Shown: positions 1 through 7,529, numbered from the stretch's first letter. The stretch: 38,465 nt of DNA from Rhodoferax sp. (GCA_030685025.1 JAUXWC010000013.1:1-38465); one strand, 5' to 3'. Notes: a model not told the origin generated them from the letters alone. Numbers and translations: made by a program.

Positions 1-152
1 GACTGGGCAGCCAGCAACTGGCCACGGCCGTGATCAGCCAACTGGTCGGCGCCCTGGTGTTGGCCCGCGCAATGCCGACACGCCAGGGGCAACAGCGGGT
101 GCTGGACGCCAGCAAGGCGGTGTTGCCGAGCCTGGTGGCGCGGCCCGAATAA
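1..152 (+). CDS. TetR/AcrR-type regulator, C-terminal fragment (cut by window edge)
   Basis: An open frame enters from the left edge (codons start at base 3) and stops at TAA 150-152. It encodes about 49 residues, including SQLVGALVLARAM, which resembles the last helices of the ligand-binding domain of TetR-family repressors. The DNA-binding half lies outside the window. The gene reads toward the formate dehydrogenase genes, but the 123-bp gap shows no clear link. The call rests on a short helix pattern, so the family is probable rather than certain. Confidence 0.5.
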   Translation, partial: LGSQQLATAVISQLVGALVLARAMPTRQGQQRVLDASKAVLPSLVARPE

Positions 153-275
153 GGCAGCTGCGCGTCCTTGCGGGGCTTCGGCCAGCCGTCCTTGTTGCTG
201 ACGGTTCCAAAAGACGCCTGAAACCATCTTGCGCGGTAGTAAGCTTGGGCGATCATTCAACGCGTCCGGCTTGCC

Positions 276-2003
276 ATGACCCCTACTTTGAAGTCCATCC
301 CCATCGTCCTGGTCCGGCCTGAGACGCCCGCGCAGCGCGCCGTGGCACATCTCAAAGGGAGGCAACCCGACGGCGATGCGCTGTTGGAGGTCTACGCCCT
401 GGTCGGTGCGAGACCGCCTGAAGGTTATCGACGCGACTTGCTGATCGAGCAGTTGCATCTGCTCAACGACCATTTTGGCGGTTTGTTTGAGCGCCACCTG
501 GTGGCACTGGCCAGTATGACCGGCTTGCCCATGGCGGAGGTGTTTGAGGTGGCCAGCTTCTACCATCACTTTGAGGTGCTCAAGGACGACCAGACTCCCG
601 CTGCGGTGACGCTGCGTGTGTGCCAGAGCCAAAGCTGCGCCATGGCCGGGGCGCCAGCACTCAAGGAGCGGCTGATCGCGGTGGTGGGCCCTGGCGTGCG
701 GGTGGTAGAGGCGCCGTGCATCGGCCGCTGCGAGCAGGCACCGGCTGTGCTGCTGGGGCAGCAGGCCCTAGGTTATGCCACCGAAGCCAATGTGATCGAG
801 GCATTGAATAGCGCTCCAGGCCATACTGGTAGTGATGAATTAGCTCCTGATTTCGTAGCGTACTGTGACTACCGCGCCGCCGACGGGTATGGCACGGCGG
901 CGGCCATCGTCAACAGCGAGGAAGACCCCGAGGACATCTTCCGGGCTTTGGAAGACTCGGGCCTGCGCGGCCTGGGTGGTGCCGGTTTTCCGGCGGCGCG
1001 CAAGTGGCGCATCGTGCGCGAGCAGCCGGCTCCGCGCTACATGGCGGTCAACATCGACGAGGGCGAGCCCGGCACTTTCAAGGACCGCTACTACCTGGAG
1101 CGCGACCCGCACCGCTTTCTGGAAGGCATGTTGATCGCCGCGCAACTGGCCGGCACCGAGACCTGCTACCTCTATCTGCGAGACGAGTACCACGCTTTGC
1201 GGCACCTGTTGCAGCGCGAGTTGCAGGCCTTGCAGGCCGACCCGCCGTGCCCCTTGCCGCAGATCGAACTGCGCCGTGGCGCGGGCGCCTATGTGTGTGG
1301 GGAAGAGTCGGCCATGATCGAAAGCATCGAAGGCAAACGCGGCGAGCCGCGCCTGCGCCCGCCCTATATCGCGCAGGTCGGGCTGTTTGGCCGCCCGACA
1401 CTGGAGCACAACGTGGAGACGCTGCATTGGGTGCGCGACATTCTGGAAAAAGGCCCGGCCTGGTTCGCCAGTGCGGGCCGCCATGGCCGCAAGGGCTTGC
1501 GCAGTTTTAGCGTCAGCGGGCGCGTCAGGCAGCCTGGCGTCAAGGTGGCGCCGGCCGGCATCACCCTGCACGAACTGATTGACGAATTCTGTGGCGGCAT
1601 GGCCGAGGGGCATACGCTTTACGCCTACCTGCCGGGTGGCGCCTCGGGGGGCATCCTGCCGGCGCGTCTGGCCAGCCTGCCGCTGGACTTTGACACCTTG
1701 CAACCCTATGGTTGCTTCATCGGCTCAGCCGCCGTGGTGGTGCTGAGCCAGCACGACCGTGCCCGCGATGCAGCGCTCAACGCGATGCGCTTTTTTGCCG
1801 ACGAGAGCTGCGGCCAGTGCACACCGTGCCGGGTCGGCACGGTCAAGGCGGCCAAGCTGATGGAAGCTCCGGTGTGGGATCTGCCGACCCTCAACGACCT
1901 GAGTGCGGTAATGGTGGACGCGTCGATCTGTGGCCTGGGCCAGGCCGCACCCAACCCTTTGCGCTGCGTGCAGCGGTACTTTGCGCATGAGATCGGGCTC
2001 TGA
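276..2003 (+). CDS. fdsB: NAD-dependent formate dehydrogenase, fused gamma-beta subunit (NuoE-NuoF type)
   Basis: This 575-residue cytoplasmic protein would pass electrons from the formate dehydrogenase alpha subunit to NAD+. Residues 20-178 form a NuoE/FdsG-like thioredoxin-fold domain with four [2Fe-2S] cysteines (C116, C121, C148, C152). Residues 200-575 form a NuoF/FdsB-like domain: an FMN/NAD glycine-rich stretch GLRGLGGAGFP (229-239), GAGAYVCGEESA (335-346), and a [4Fe-4S] motif SCGQCTPCR (C512, C515, C518) plus C552. In many fds operons gamma and beta are separate genes; here they are one reading frame, joined by a linker that holds a repeat-like stretch. The ATG at 276 has only a weak ribosome site but gives a full NuoE domain. 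The 3' end overlaps the start region of the alpha-subunit gene. Family assignment is firm; the choice of formate dehydrogenase over another NuoEF-type enzyme rests on that neighbour. Confidence 0.9.
   Translation: MTPTLKSIPIVLVRPETPAQRAVAHLKGRQPDGDALLEVYALVGARPPEGYRRDLLIEQLHLLNDHFGGLFERHLVALASMTGLPMAEVFEVASFYHHFEVLKDDQTPAAVTLRVCQSQSCAMAGAPALKERLIAVVGPGVRVVEAPCIGRCEQAPAVLLGQQALGYATEANVIEALNSAPGHTGSDELAPDFVAYCDYRAADGYGTAAAIVNSEEDPEDIFRALEDSGLRGLGGAGFPAARKWRIVREQPAPRYMAVNIDEGEPGTFKDRYYLERDPHRFLEGMLIAAQLAGTETCYLYLRDEYHALRHLLQRELQALQADPPCPLPQIELRRGAGAYVCGEESAMIESIEGKRGEPRLRPPYIAQVGLFGRPTLEHNVETLHWVRDILEKGPAWFASAGRHGRKGLRSFSVSGRVRQPGVKVAPAGITLHELIDEFCGGMAEGHTLYAYLPGGASGGILPARLASLPLDFDTLQPYGCFIGSAAVVVLSQHDRARDAALNAMRFFADESCGQCTPCRVGTVKAAKLMEAPVWDLPTLNDLSAVMVDASICGLGQAAPNPLRCVQRYFAHEIGL
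807..866 (+). repeat. Repeat-like insert in the linker of the fused FdsGB gene
   Basis: The stretch that joins the NuoE and NuoF domains contains the string TTAGCTCCTGATTTCGTAGC (839-858). It resembles AT-richer dispersed repeats common in Comamonadaceae genomes, usually between genes. Here it is read in frame as about 20 residues (NSAPGHTGSDELAPDF and neighbours) of low-complexity linker. The match to the repeat family is from memory and the ends are uncertain. Confidence 0.35.
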
Positions 2004-4923
2004 CGTGAGCGTGATCGATTTCCAATTGAACGGCGAGGCGCTTCAGGCTCTGCCGGGTGAAAGTATCCTGAAGGCGGCCCAGCGCCATGGCGTGGAGATA
2101 CCCCACCTTTGTTTCAAGGACGGCCTGCGCGCCGATGGCAACTGCCGCGCTTGCGTGGTCGAGGTGGCCGGCGAACGCACTTTGGCGCCAAGTTGCTGCC
2201 GTGCCGTCACACCCGGCATGGCGGTGCAAACCCACAGCGAACGCGCGCTGAAAAGCCAGAACATGGTGTTGGAGTTGCTGCTGTCGGAATTGCCCGAGCT
2301 AGGCCATCAATCGAGGGTTGGCAACCCGGGCATGGATTGCGGCTCGGGGGCCGCAATGACAAATACCCGTCATGCCGCGAATGAAGGTGCTCACCCGGCA
2401 GAGGAAGCTTGTCATCCCGGGCTCGACCCGGGATCCATGGCGGCGGGCCACCACGGCGAACTCAGCCACTGGGCCGAGCGCTCCGGCGTGCAGGCGCGAG
2501 CGGCCCTGCGCGCACTGACCCGCACCCAACCCGCCCCCGACCTGTCGCACCCCGCCATGGCGGTGAATCTGGACGCCTGCATCCAGTGCACCCGCTGCGT
2601 GCGCGCTTGCCGCGAAGTGCAGGTCAACGACGTAATCGGTTACGCCAGTCGTGGCGCGCACAGCCAGATCGTCTTCGACCTGGGCGACCCCATGGGCGTA
2701 AGCACCTGCGTCGCCTGCGGCGAGTGTGTGCAGGCCTGCCCGACTGGCGCACTGAGCGCGCGGGAACCGGCCAACTCCGTCATTGCGAGCGAGGCGCGGC
2801 AATCCATGTCTCCGCGCACCGTCGATTCGGTCTGCCCCTTCTGCGGTGTTGGCTGCCTGCTGACTTACCAAGTCAAGGACGACAAAATCGTTGGCGTGCA
2901 GGGCCGCGACGGCCCAGCCAACCAGGGGCGCCTGTGCGTCAAGGGGCGCTTTGGTTTCGACTACGTGCACCACGCCCACCGCCTGACGCAACCGTTGATC
3001 CGCCGCAACGACGTGCCCAAGGACGTGAACGTGTCGCGCAACCCAGCCGACTGGGCCAACGTGTTCCGTGTCGCGACCTGGGACGAGGCGCTGGACGCGG
3101 CCGCGGGCGGACTCAAGCGTTTGCGCGACGCCTACGGCCCCAAAGCCCTGGCAGGGTTTGGCTCCGCCAAAGGCAGCAACGAAGAAGCCTACTTGTTCCA
3201 AAAACTGGTGCGCACCGGCTTTGGCAGCAACAACGTAGACCACTGCACGCGGCTGTGCCACGCCTCCAGCGTGGCGGCCCTGCTGGAAGGCCTGGGCAGC
3301 GGTGCGGTCAGCAACCAGGTGACCGATGTCGAACATGCCGAGCTGGTGCTGGTGATTGGCTCCAACACGGCCAGCAACCATCCGGTGGCGGCGACCTGGA
3401 TCAAGAACGCCGTGCAGCGTGGCCTCAAGCTGGTGGTGGCCGACCCGCGCGGCACCGACTTGGCGCGCCACGCCTGGCGCAGTCTTCAGTTCCGCGCCGA
3501 CACCGATGTGGCGCTGATCAACGCCATGATCTACACCGTGCTGGAAGAAGGCCTGGCGGACCAGGATTTCATCACGCGGCGGGTTTCGAACTTCGAGGCG
3601 ATTCAAGACGGTGTGCAAGCCTTCAGTCCCGAAGCCATGGCGCCGGTGTGTGGCATTGCGGCCGAGACGATTCGCGAGGTGGCGCGCGCCTACGCCAGCG
3701 CCAAGTCGGCCATGATCTTCTGGGGCATGGGCATCAGCCAGCACATCCACGGCACTGACAACGCGCGTGCCCTGATCGCCCTGTGCATGGTGTGCGGCCA
3801 GATCGGCAAGCCCGGTTCGGGCCTGCACCCCTTGCGCGGCCAGAACAACGTGCAAGGCGCCAGTGATGCGGGCCTGATCCCCATGATGTTCCCCAACTAC
3901 CAGCGGGTGGACAACGCGGCCGCGCACCAGTGGTTTGAGCAGTTCTGGGGCACACCGCTGGACGCCAAACCCGGCTACACCGTGGTCGAAATCATGCACA
4001 AGGCGCTGGCACCTGAGAGCGACCCGCACAAGGTGCGCGGCATGCTCATCATGGGTGAGAACCCGGCCATGAGCGACCCCGACCTGCACCACGCCCGCGC
4101 CGCACTGCAGGCGCTGCAGCACCTGGTGGTGCAAGACATCTTCATGACCGAAACCGCCTGGTTGGCCGACGTGGTGCTGCCCGCCACCGCCTGGCCCGAG
4201 AAGACCGGCAGCGTCAGCAACACCGACCGCATGGTGCAGCTCGGCCGCAAGGCGATTGAGCCGCCGGGTGATGCGCGGCCCGATTTGTGGATCATTCAGC
4301 AGTTGGCCAAACGGCTGGGCTTGAACTGGTGCTACGAGGGCGAGCACCATGGCGTTGGCGCTGTGTTCGAGGAAATGCGCCAGGCCATGCACGCCGCCAT
4401 CGGAGGCATTACCTGGGAACGGCTGCAGCGTGAGGGCAGCGTCACCTACCCCTGCCTGAACGCGCAAGACTCCGGCCAACCGATCGTGTTTCAAGAACAC
4501 TTCCACACCAGCGACGGCCGCGCGCACCTGGTGCCCACTACGCTGATCAGCGCCGACGAGTTGCCCGATGCCGACTACCCGTTGGTGCTGATCACCGGTC
4601 GCCAACTCGAACACTGGCATACCGGCAGCATGACGCGCCGCTCGGTTGTGCTGGATGCGTTGGAACCCGTGGCCACGGCTTCAGTTAATGGCGCGGAGCT
4701 GGCGCGGCTCGGCCTGCAGCCCGGCGACACCGTGCGCCTGCGCTCACGCCGCGGCGAACTCAGCGTGCAACTGCGCCGCGACGACGGCACCCCCAACGGC
4801 ACCGTTTTCATGCCCTTCGCCTACCGGGAGGCCGCCGCGAATTTGCTGACTAACGCCGCGCTGGACCCGTTTGGGAAGATTCCGGAGTTGAAGTATTGCG
4901 CGGTGGCGATTGCGAGGACTTAG
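1987..4923 (+). CDS. fdsA: NAD-dependent formate dehydrogenase, molybdenum catalytic alpha subunit
   Basis: This protein would oxidise formate to CO2 at a molybdopterin guanine dinucleotide site. From ATG 1987 it has 978 residues; GTG 2005 is an equally possible start. Domains in order: N-terminal [2Fe-2S] ferredoxin (C42, C53, C56, C70 or C71); a two-cluster [4Fe-4S] ferredoxin (C198, C201, C204, C208 and C241, C244, C247, C251); a molybdopterin oxidoreductase [4Fe-4S] motif (C283, C286, C290, C317); the catalytic pair C424-H425 in TRLCHASS, with Cys where selenoenzymes have Sec; and a C-terminal dinucleotide-binding domain. Residues about 108-153 and 264-274 are extra to the usual fold and are encoded by dispersed repeats. 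The gene overlaps the beta-subunit gene. No fdsC or fdsD follows: the next genes are a toxin-antitoxin pair. Confidence 0.92.
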   Translation: MRSGSDVSVIDFQLNGEALQALPGESILKAAQRHGVEIPHLCFKDGLRADGNCRACVVEVAGERTLAPSCCRAVTPGMAVQTHSERALKSQNMVLELLLSELPELGHQSRVGNPGMDCGSGAAMTNTRHAANEGAHPAEEACHPGLDPGSMAAGHHGELSHWAERSGVQARAALRALTRTQPAPDLSHPAMAVNLDACIQCTRCVRACREVQVNDVIGYASRGAHSQIVFDLGDPMGVSTCVACGECVQACPTGALSAREPANSVIASEARQSMSPRTVDSVCPFCGVGCLLTYQVKDDKIVGVQGRDGPANQGRLCVKGRFGFDYVHHAHRLTQPLIRRNDVPKDVNVSRNPADWANVFRVATWDEALDAAAGGLKRLRDAYGPKALAGFGSAKGSNEEAYLFQKLVRTGFGSNNVDHCTRLCHASSVAALLEGLGSGAVSNQVTDVEHAELVLVIGSNTASNHPVAATWIKNAVQRGLKLVVADPRGTDLARHAWRSLQFRADTDVALINAMIYTVLEEGLADQDFITRRVSNFEAIQDGVQAFSPEAMAPVCGIAAETIREVARAYASAKSAMIFWGMGISQHIHGTDNARALIALCMVCGQIGKPGSGLHPLRGQNNVQGASDAGLIPMMFPNYQRVDNAAAHQWFEQFWGTPLDAKPGYTVVEIMHKALAPESDPHKVRGMLIMGENPAMSDPDLHHARAALQALQHLVVQDIFMTETAWLADVVLPATAWPEKTGSVSNTDRMVQLGRKAIEPPGDARPDLWIIQQLAKRLGLNWCYEGEHHGVGAVFEEMRQAMHAAIGGITWERLQREGSVTYPCLNAQDSGQPIVFQEHFHTSDGRAHLVPTTLISADELPDADYPLVLITGRQLEHWHTGSMTRRSVVLDALEPVATASVNGAELARLGLQPGDTVRLRSRRGELSVQLRRDDGTPNGTVFMPFAYREAAANLLTNAALDPFGKIPELKYCAVAIART
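2331..2439 (+). repeat. Composite palindromic repeat inserted in frame in fdsA
   Basis: Two related GC-rich palindromes face each other. One begins CATGGATTGCGGCTCGGGGG and runs 2331-2360; the other begins GTCATCCCGGGCTCGACCCG and runs 2411-2439. The reverse complement of the second starts CATGGATCCCGGGTCGAG, so the pair forms imperfect terminal inverted repeats of a unit of about 109 bp. The second palindrome encodes HPGLDPGS, a peptide commonly seen where this repeat sits inside ORFs. The insert adds about 45 residues between the first ferredoxin domain and the next conserved helix without breaking the frame. Confidence 0.75.
2779..2808 (+). repeat. Short dispersed palindromic repeat (GTCATTGCGAGC type) in fdsA
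   Basis: GTCATTGCGAGCGAGGCGCG followed by GCAATCCATG matches the widespread GTCATTGCGAGC...GCAATCC repeat seen in many bacterial genomes. It is translated in frame as VIASEARQSM, the familiar peptide signature of this repeat, between the second [4Fe-4S] ferredoxin cluster and the molybdopterin-domain cluster motif. It is separate from the larger insert 340 bp upstream. Confidence 0.75.
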
Positions 4924-4951
4924 AAGTTAGTCTGCCTGTCGTCTGGCCGGC

Positions 4952-4980
4952 TTGACTTGACGTACGTTTTTGCGTACGCT
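4952..4980 (+). promoter_or_regulatory. Promoter and YefM-type operator of the yefM-yoeB pair
   Basis: TTGACT (4952-4957) and TACGCT (4975-4980) are spaced 17 bp as a sigma-70-like promoter. Two copies of the palindromic hexamer CGTACG lie at 4961-4966 and 4973-4978, 12 bp centre to centre, one in the spacer and one overlapping the -10. YefM operators of E. coli are known to carry paired TGTACA-core sites with similar geometry, so this is a likely autorepression site. A GGAGAA ribosome site precedes the ATG at 5001. Confidence 0.65.
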
Positions 4981-5000
4981 CATGCTCCACGGAGAAAATC

Positions 5001-5243
5001 ATGACAACCCTCACTGCCAGCGAAGCCCGAGCCAGTTTGTACCGGTTGATTGACCAGACTGCCGAGTCGCATCAGCCCATTCTCATCGCTGGCAAGCGCA
5101 GTAGCGCGGTCTTGGTGTCGGCCGAGGACTGGCAGGCCATTCAGGAAACCTTGTGCCTCTTGTCGGTGCCCGGTATGCGCGAGTCGATCAAGCAGGGCAT
5201 GGCTGAGCCGCTCGGCAAGAGCGCCAAGGAACTCGACTGGTGA
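5001..5243 (+). CDS. yefM: Antitoxin, YefM/Phd family
   Basis: An 80-residue protein beginning MTTLTASEARASLYRLID, the typical Phd/YefM N-terminal DNA-binding fold, followed by the strand containing KRSSAVLVSAEDWQAIQET. The acidic, less ordered C-terminus would wrap and neutralise the toxin. It overlaps the toxin gene by 4 bp (ATGA), so the two are translationally coupled. Members of this family repress their own promoter with the toxin as co-repressor, and the paired CGTACG sites upstream fit that. Length and motifs are normal; the pair looks intact. Confidence 0.93.
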   Translation: MTTLTASEARASLYRLIDQTAESHQPILIAGKRSSAVLVSAEDWQAIQETLCLLSVPGMRESIKQGMAEPLGKSAKELDW

Positions 5244-5503
5244 CTTGGCGCGTCGTTTACGCCAAGCAAGCGCTCAAGGATGCCAAGAAGCTCTCGGCCG
5301 CCGGTTTGAAACCGAACGCCCAAGAGCTTCTGGAGCTGATCGCACATGATCCCTTTCAGGTTCCCCCGCCATATGAGAAATTGGTTGGGGATTTGGATGG
5401 CGCCTATTCACGGCGAATCAACATCCAGCACCGGCTGGTGTATGAGGTGTTCAAGAAGGAGAAAACCGTTCGCGTGCTTCGCATGTGGACGCACTACGAG
5501 TGA
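5240..5503 (+). CDS. yoeB: YoeB-family mRNA interferase toxin
   Basis: An 87-residue RelE-superfamily toxin that would cut mRNA in the ribosome. The start ATG lies inside the antitoxin stop. Residues matching the known E. coli YoeB catalytic set are visible: E46 (PPPYEKLVGDL), R65 within HRLVYEV, and a C-terminal histidine, H85, in MWTHYE. The segment DGAYSRRINIQHRLVY is the family hallmark. Nothing in the sequence suggests inactivation, so the YefM-YoeB module is probably functional, unlike the other toxin-antitoxin genes nearby. Confidence 0.93.
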   Translation: MTWRVVYAKQALKDAKKLSAAGLKPNAQELLELIAHDPFQVPPPYEKLVGDLDGAYSRRINIQHRLVYEVFKKEKTVRVLRMWTHYE

Positions 5504-5536
5504 GGCTTCGCCAGTCTGGCTGCGGCCTGTGTTTCC

Positions 5537-5894
5537 CTACGCCGTCGCCAACAGGCTTTCATACGGAATATGCAGTCCGTCATGCAACCGTTTGATCATC
5601 GGAATGCTGAGTCGGCGCTTGCGGTTCAGCACTTCGGAGACCCGACCGCTGGAGCCGATGTAGGGTTCAAGGTCTTTCTGGGTCAGCCCTTGTTGCTCCA
5701 TCCTGAATTTGATGGCCTCCACTGGATCGGCAGGACCAATGGGGAAGTGTTTCTTCTCGTACGCCTCGATGAGCGTGACAAGAATCTCCATCTCGTCTGC
5801 TTCAGGTGTGCCGTCATCGGCCTGGAACACCAGTTCCAGCCGTTTGAAGGCGGGTGCGCAAGTCCTTGCCACTTCGGATCGGCTTAATGGCCAT
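5537..5894 (-). pseudogene. higA: HigA-type antitoxin, frameshifted near its start (copy 1)
   Basis: The frame from about codon 15 to the stop at 5537 encodes a clear HigA antitoxin: GTPEADEMEILVTLIEAYE, FRMEQQGLTQKDLEPYIGSS and an XRE helix-turn-helix with GRVSEVLNRKRRLS. The expected start, ATG at 5894 (MAIKPIRSGKDL), is in another frame. Aligned with the second copy at 7530-7724, this copy has one extra base within about 5855-5868. Translation from 5894 would stop after 26 residues. The intact helix-turn-helix frame is open back to an ATG at 5947, so a protein with an abnormal N-terminus could still be made. The matching toxin is reduced to a tail. Confidence 0.8.
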
Positions 5895-5912
5895 CCACTG
5901 TCTCCACGTTGA
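5721..5912. repeat. Direct repeat, higBA segment copy 1
   Basis: This 192-bp segment covers the 3' tail of higB and the first half of higA, and recurs in the same orientation at 7552-7742 (191 bp). The half covering the central part of HigA is nearly identical; the part covering the higA start is more diverged and contains the one-base difference behind the copy 1 frameshift. The pair flanks the HTH-PIN genes and the DUF1778 remnant. Confidence 0.8.
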
Positions 5913-5940
5913 CTTGGTCGTAGCGCGAATGCGTTCCGAG
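5884..5940 (-). pseudogene. higB: HigB toxin, C-terminal remnant
   Basis: Directly upstream of and overlapping higA copy 1, one reverse frame reads LGTHSRYDQVNVETVDGH then stop (5884-5886). HigB toxins commonly end in a GTHAEYD...ETV-like sequence and overlap the higA start, so this appears to be the last codons of a deleted higB. A similar tail (HARRGRINVEPV) precedes higA copy 2. The identification rests on about 15 residues and on position. Confidence 0.45.
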
Positions 5941-6012
5941 TGTGCAATTCGTATTATTCGTTAATTTCGTTTTATACTGGTCTGCATCTGGATTCCAACC
6001 TTGGAGGGCATC

Positions 6013-6564
6013 ATGCCAAGCGTCACCACACTGAGCAAGACGACAGCGCGTCGTCACGATCCCTTGACGCCACTGGCCGAGGCAATCGGGTCAACGCTTG
6101 GCGGGGGCGCGGGAAAGAGGAAGGCAGTCCCTAAAGCCTTGGCCAATCAGCTCGCCGACGCCCTCCATCAGGTGTTGGAGGCTACTACCGAGCAAGGCCG
6201 CAACACCCGTTTGATGTTGATGCGCCACTTGCTTGACATTGAAAGCCAGGTGGCCGGAATTGAGATCTCAACGACGATTGCCACTGCCGATGACCTCATC
6301 AGCACCGCACAAGCGGCGCAATTGCTGGGCTACAGCCGTCCCTACGTGGCCATGTTGATCGACCAGAACAAGCTCAAGGGCGCGACTGTTTCTGCGGGCG
6401 GCCATCGGCGTGTTTCGCGTGCTGCGGTCTTGGCATGGAAGGCCAAGCACCAAGTTTCGAGCCAGCCCGCGGACATTCGTGCCGAGGGTCAAAAGATCGG
6501 GGCTTACAAAAGCACTGAGGCAGCAGTGGTGCGTCGGGTCAAGGCGCTGGCCGCCAATCGGTAG
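6013..6564 (+). CDS. Excisionase-type HTH DNA-binding protein, probable antitoxin of the PIN pair
   Basis: A 183-residue protein. ATG 6013 is preferred because GGAGGG (6003-6008) lies just upstream; TTG 6001 is in frame but would leave the ribosome site inside the gene. Residues 97-143 (STAQAAQLLGYSRPYVAMLI through GGHRRVSRAAVLAW) form an excisionase/MerR-like winged helix. The N-terminal 80 residues are helical and basic, without a recognised domain. The stop is 10 bp before the PIN gene, so the two form an operon. The upstream gap (5941-6012) is AT-rich, with TATACT at 5973-5978 as a possible -10. An antitoxin and autorepressor role is inferred from the neighbour. Confidence 0.75.
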   Translation: MPSVTTLSKTTARRHDPLTPLAEAIGSTLGGGAGKRKAVPKALANQLADALHQVLEATTEQGRNTRLMLMRHLLDIESQVAGIEISTTIATADDLISTAQAAQLLGYSRPYVAMLIDQNKLKGATVSAGGHRRVSRAAVLAWKAKHQVSSQPADIRAEGQKIGAYKSTEAAVVRRVKALAANR

Positions 6565-6574
6565 TGGTTCCGTG

Positions 6575-7207
6575 ATGGACCACCATCCGCTTTCTCCTGG
6601 TGGCGACACGCTGGTCATTCTGGATACTTGCGTCTTGTTGCCGTCCCGCCTGTCGGATGTGTTGTTTGACCTGATGCTGGAAGGGCTCTACTTTGCTTAT
6701 TGGACGGGCGAGGTGGAAGCGGAGTTTTTGCGAAATTGGCCGCACGTGTATCCTGACGCTTCGAAGTCAGGCGCCAGACGACTCAAGGCGTTTCAACGCG
6801 CCTGCAAAAACGGGCATCTGATCACTGGGTACGACGGTGTCAATTTCATGTCCCGCGTGCCCGCCCGCGTGCATGAAAACGACCGGCATCTTGTCGCCGC
6901 TGCGTTGGTCCTGATTAATGGGCTCGACGACGAAGACGACCCAGCGTTGTGCAAAGTCATGATCGTTTCGGATAACACGAGGCACTTGGCGGTTGTTGAC
7001 AGCCGTAAGCTTGGCATTGAGGTTATCAAAGCCGGTGCCTTTCTGGACCGGTTGTTTGGTGTGGCGCCACGTCGAACCATTCAGGCGATCACAAAGTCGC
7101 TCCATGATCTGCAAAAGCCACCGTATTCAAGAGCGGAATTGGTGGCGGCACTGCGCCTTCATGGTGCGAGAGCCACGGCCGCAGGCTTGGTAACGACCGC
7201 CGGATGA
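6575..7207 (+). CDS. PIN-domain ribonuclease, probable toxin
   Basis: A 210-residue protein with a PIN-type nuclease fold. Acidic residues fit the metal site: D17 in VILDTCVLL, glutamates around E46-E50, D103 in HENDRHLVAAAL, and D133 in IVSDNTRHL. The C-terminal 50 residues are an extension beyond the compact VapC size (about 130 residues). GTG 6572 is an alternative start. It follows the HTH gene by 10 bp, which fits an antitoxin-toxin order. PIN toxins usually cleave tRNA or rRNA, but no target can be read here. Confidence 0.75.
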   Translation: MDHHPLSPGGDTLVILDTCVLLPSRLSDVLFDLMLEGLYFAYWTGEVEAEFLRNWPHVYPDASKSGARRLKAFQRACKNGHLITGYDGVNFMSRVPARVHENDRHLVAAALVLINGLDDEDDPALCKVMIVSDNTRHLAVVDSRKLGIEVIKAGAFLDRLFGVAPRRTIQAITKSLHDLQKPPYSRAELVAALRLHGARATAAGLVTTAG

Positions 7208-7229
7208 GTCGAAGTCCATCCCCGATCAA

Positions 7230-7503
7230 TCATCGCTGGCGATTGATCCGTCTGACTGCGGCCAGCGCCGCCTTGAGAGCGGGGTTGGGCCTGAAGGGGG
7301 GTGTTGATGGCGGCGGTGAATGCGGCGAAGTCGCGCCGAGTTAGCGTGACCAGAGTTTGCGTTGCCAATACGGCCAAAGCCTTCTCCTTGGCCGCCGCGC
7401 GGATGAATTCAACCGTCGAGGTGTCAGTCAGCGCTGCTGCCCGCGCGACCACACACTTGTCGGAGGCGTTCAGCCTCACAGTCAGTCGGGTATTGACACA
7501 CAT
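7230..7503 (-). pseudogene. DUF1778 (TacA-type) antitoxin with C-run frameshift
   Basis: From ATG 7503 the frame gives TRLTVRLNASDKCVVARAAA and VEFIRAAAKEKALAVLATQT, a ribbon-helix-helix N-terminus and body typical of DUF1778 antitoxins. After INTP the frame passes a run of six C (7296-7301, read as G on the + strand) and loses similarity, running on to 7159. Removing one C restores PFRPNPALKAALAAVRRINR with a stop at 7230-7232, which matches the usual C-terminus of the family. No GNAT acetyltransferase toxin, the usual partner, lies next to it. It is either a one-base pseudogene, a slippage site or a sequencing error. Confidence 0.75.
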
Positions 7504-7529
7504 AGCGACCTCAGTTTACGGCACGGGTG

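Noticed and set aside
2299-4620. A 773-codon reverse-strand open frame opposite fdsA
   Set aside because: It is the antisense shadow of a GC-rich gene: no start context, composition dominated by His, Gly, Ala and Val, and no family motif, whereas the forward frame is a clear molybdoenzyme.
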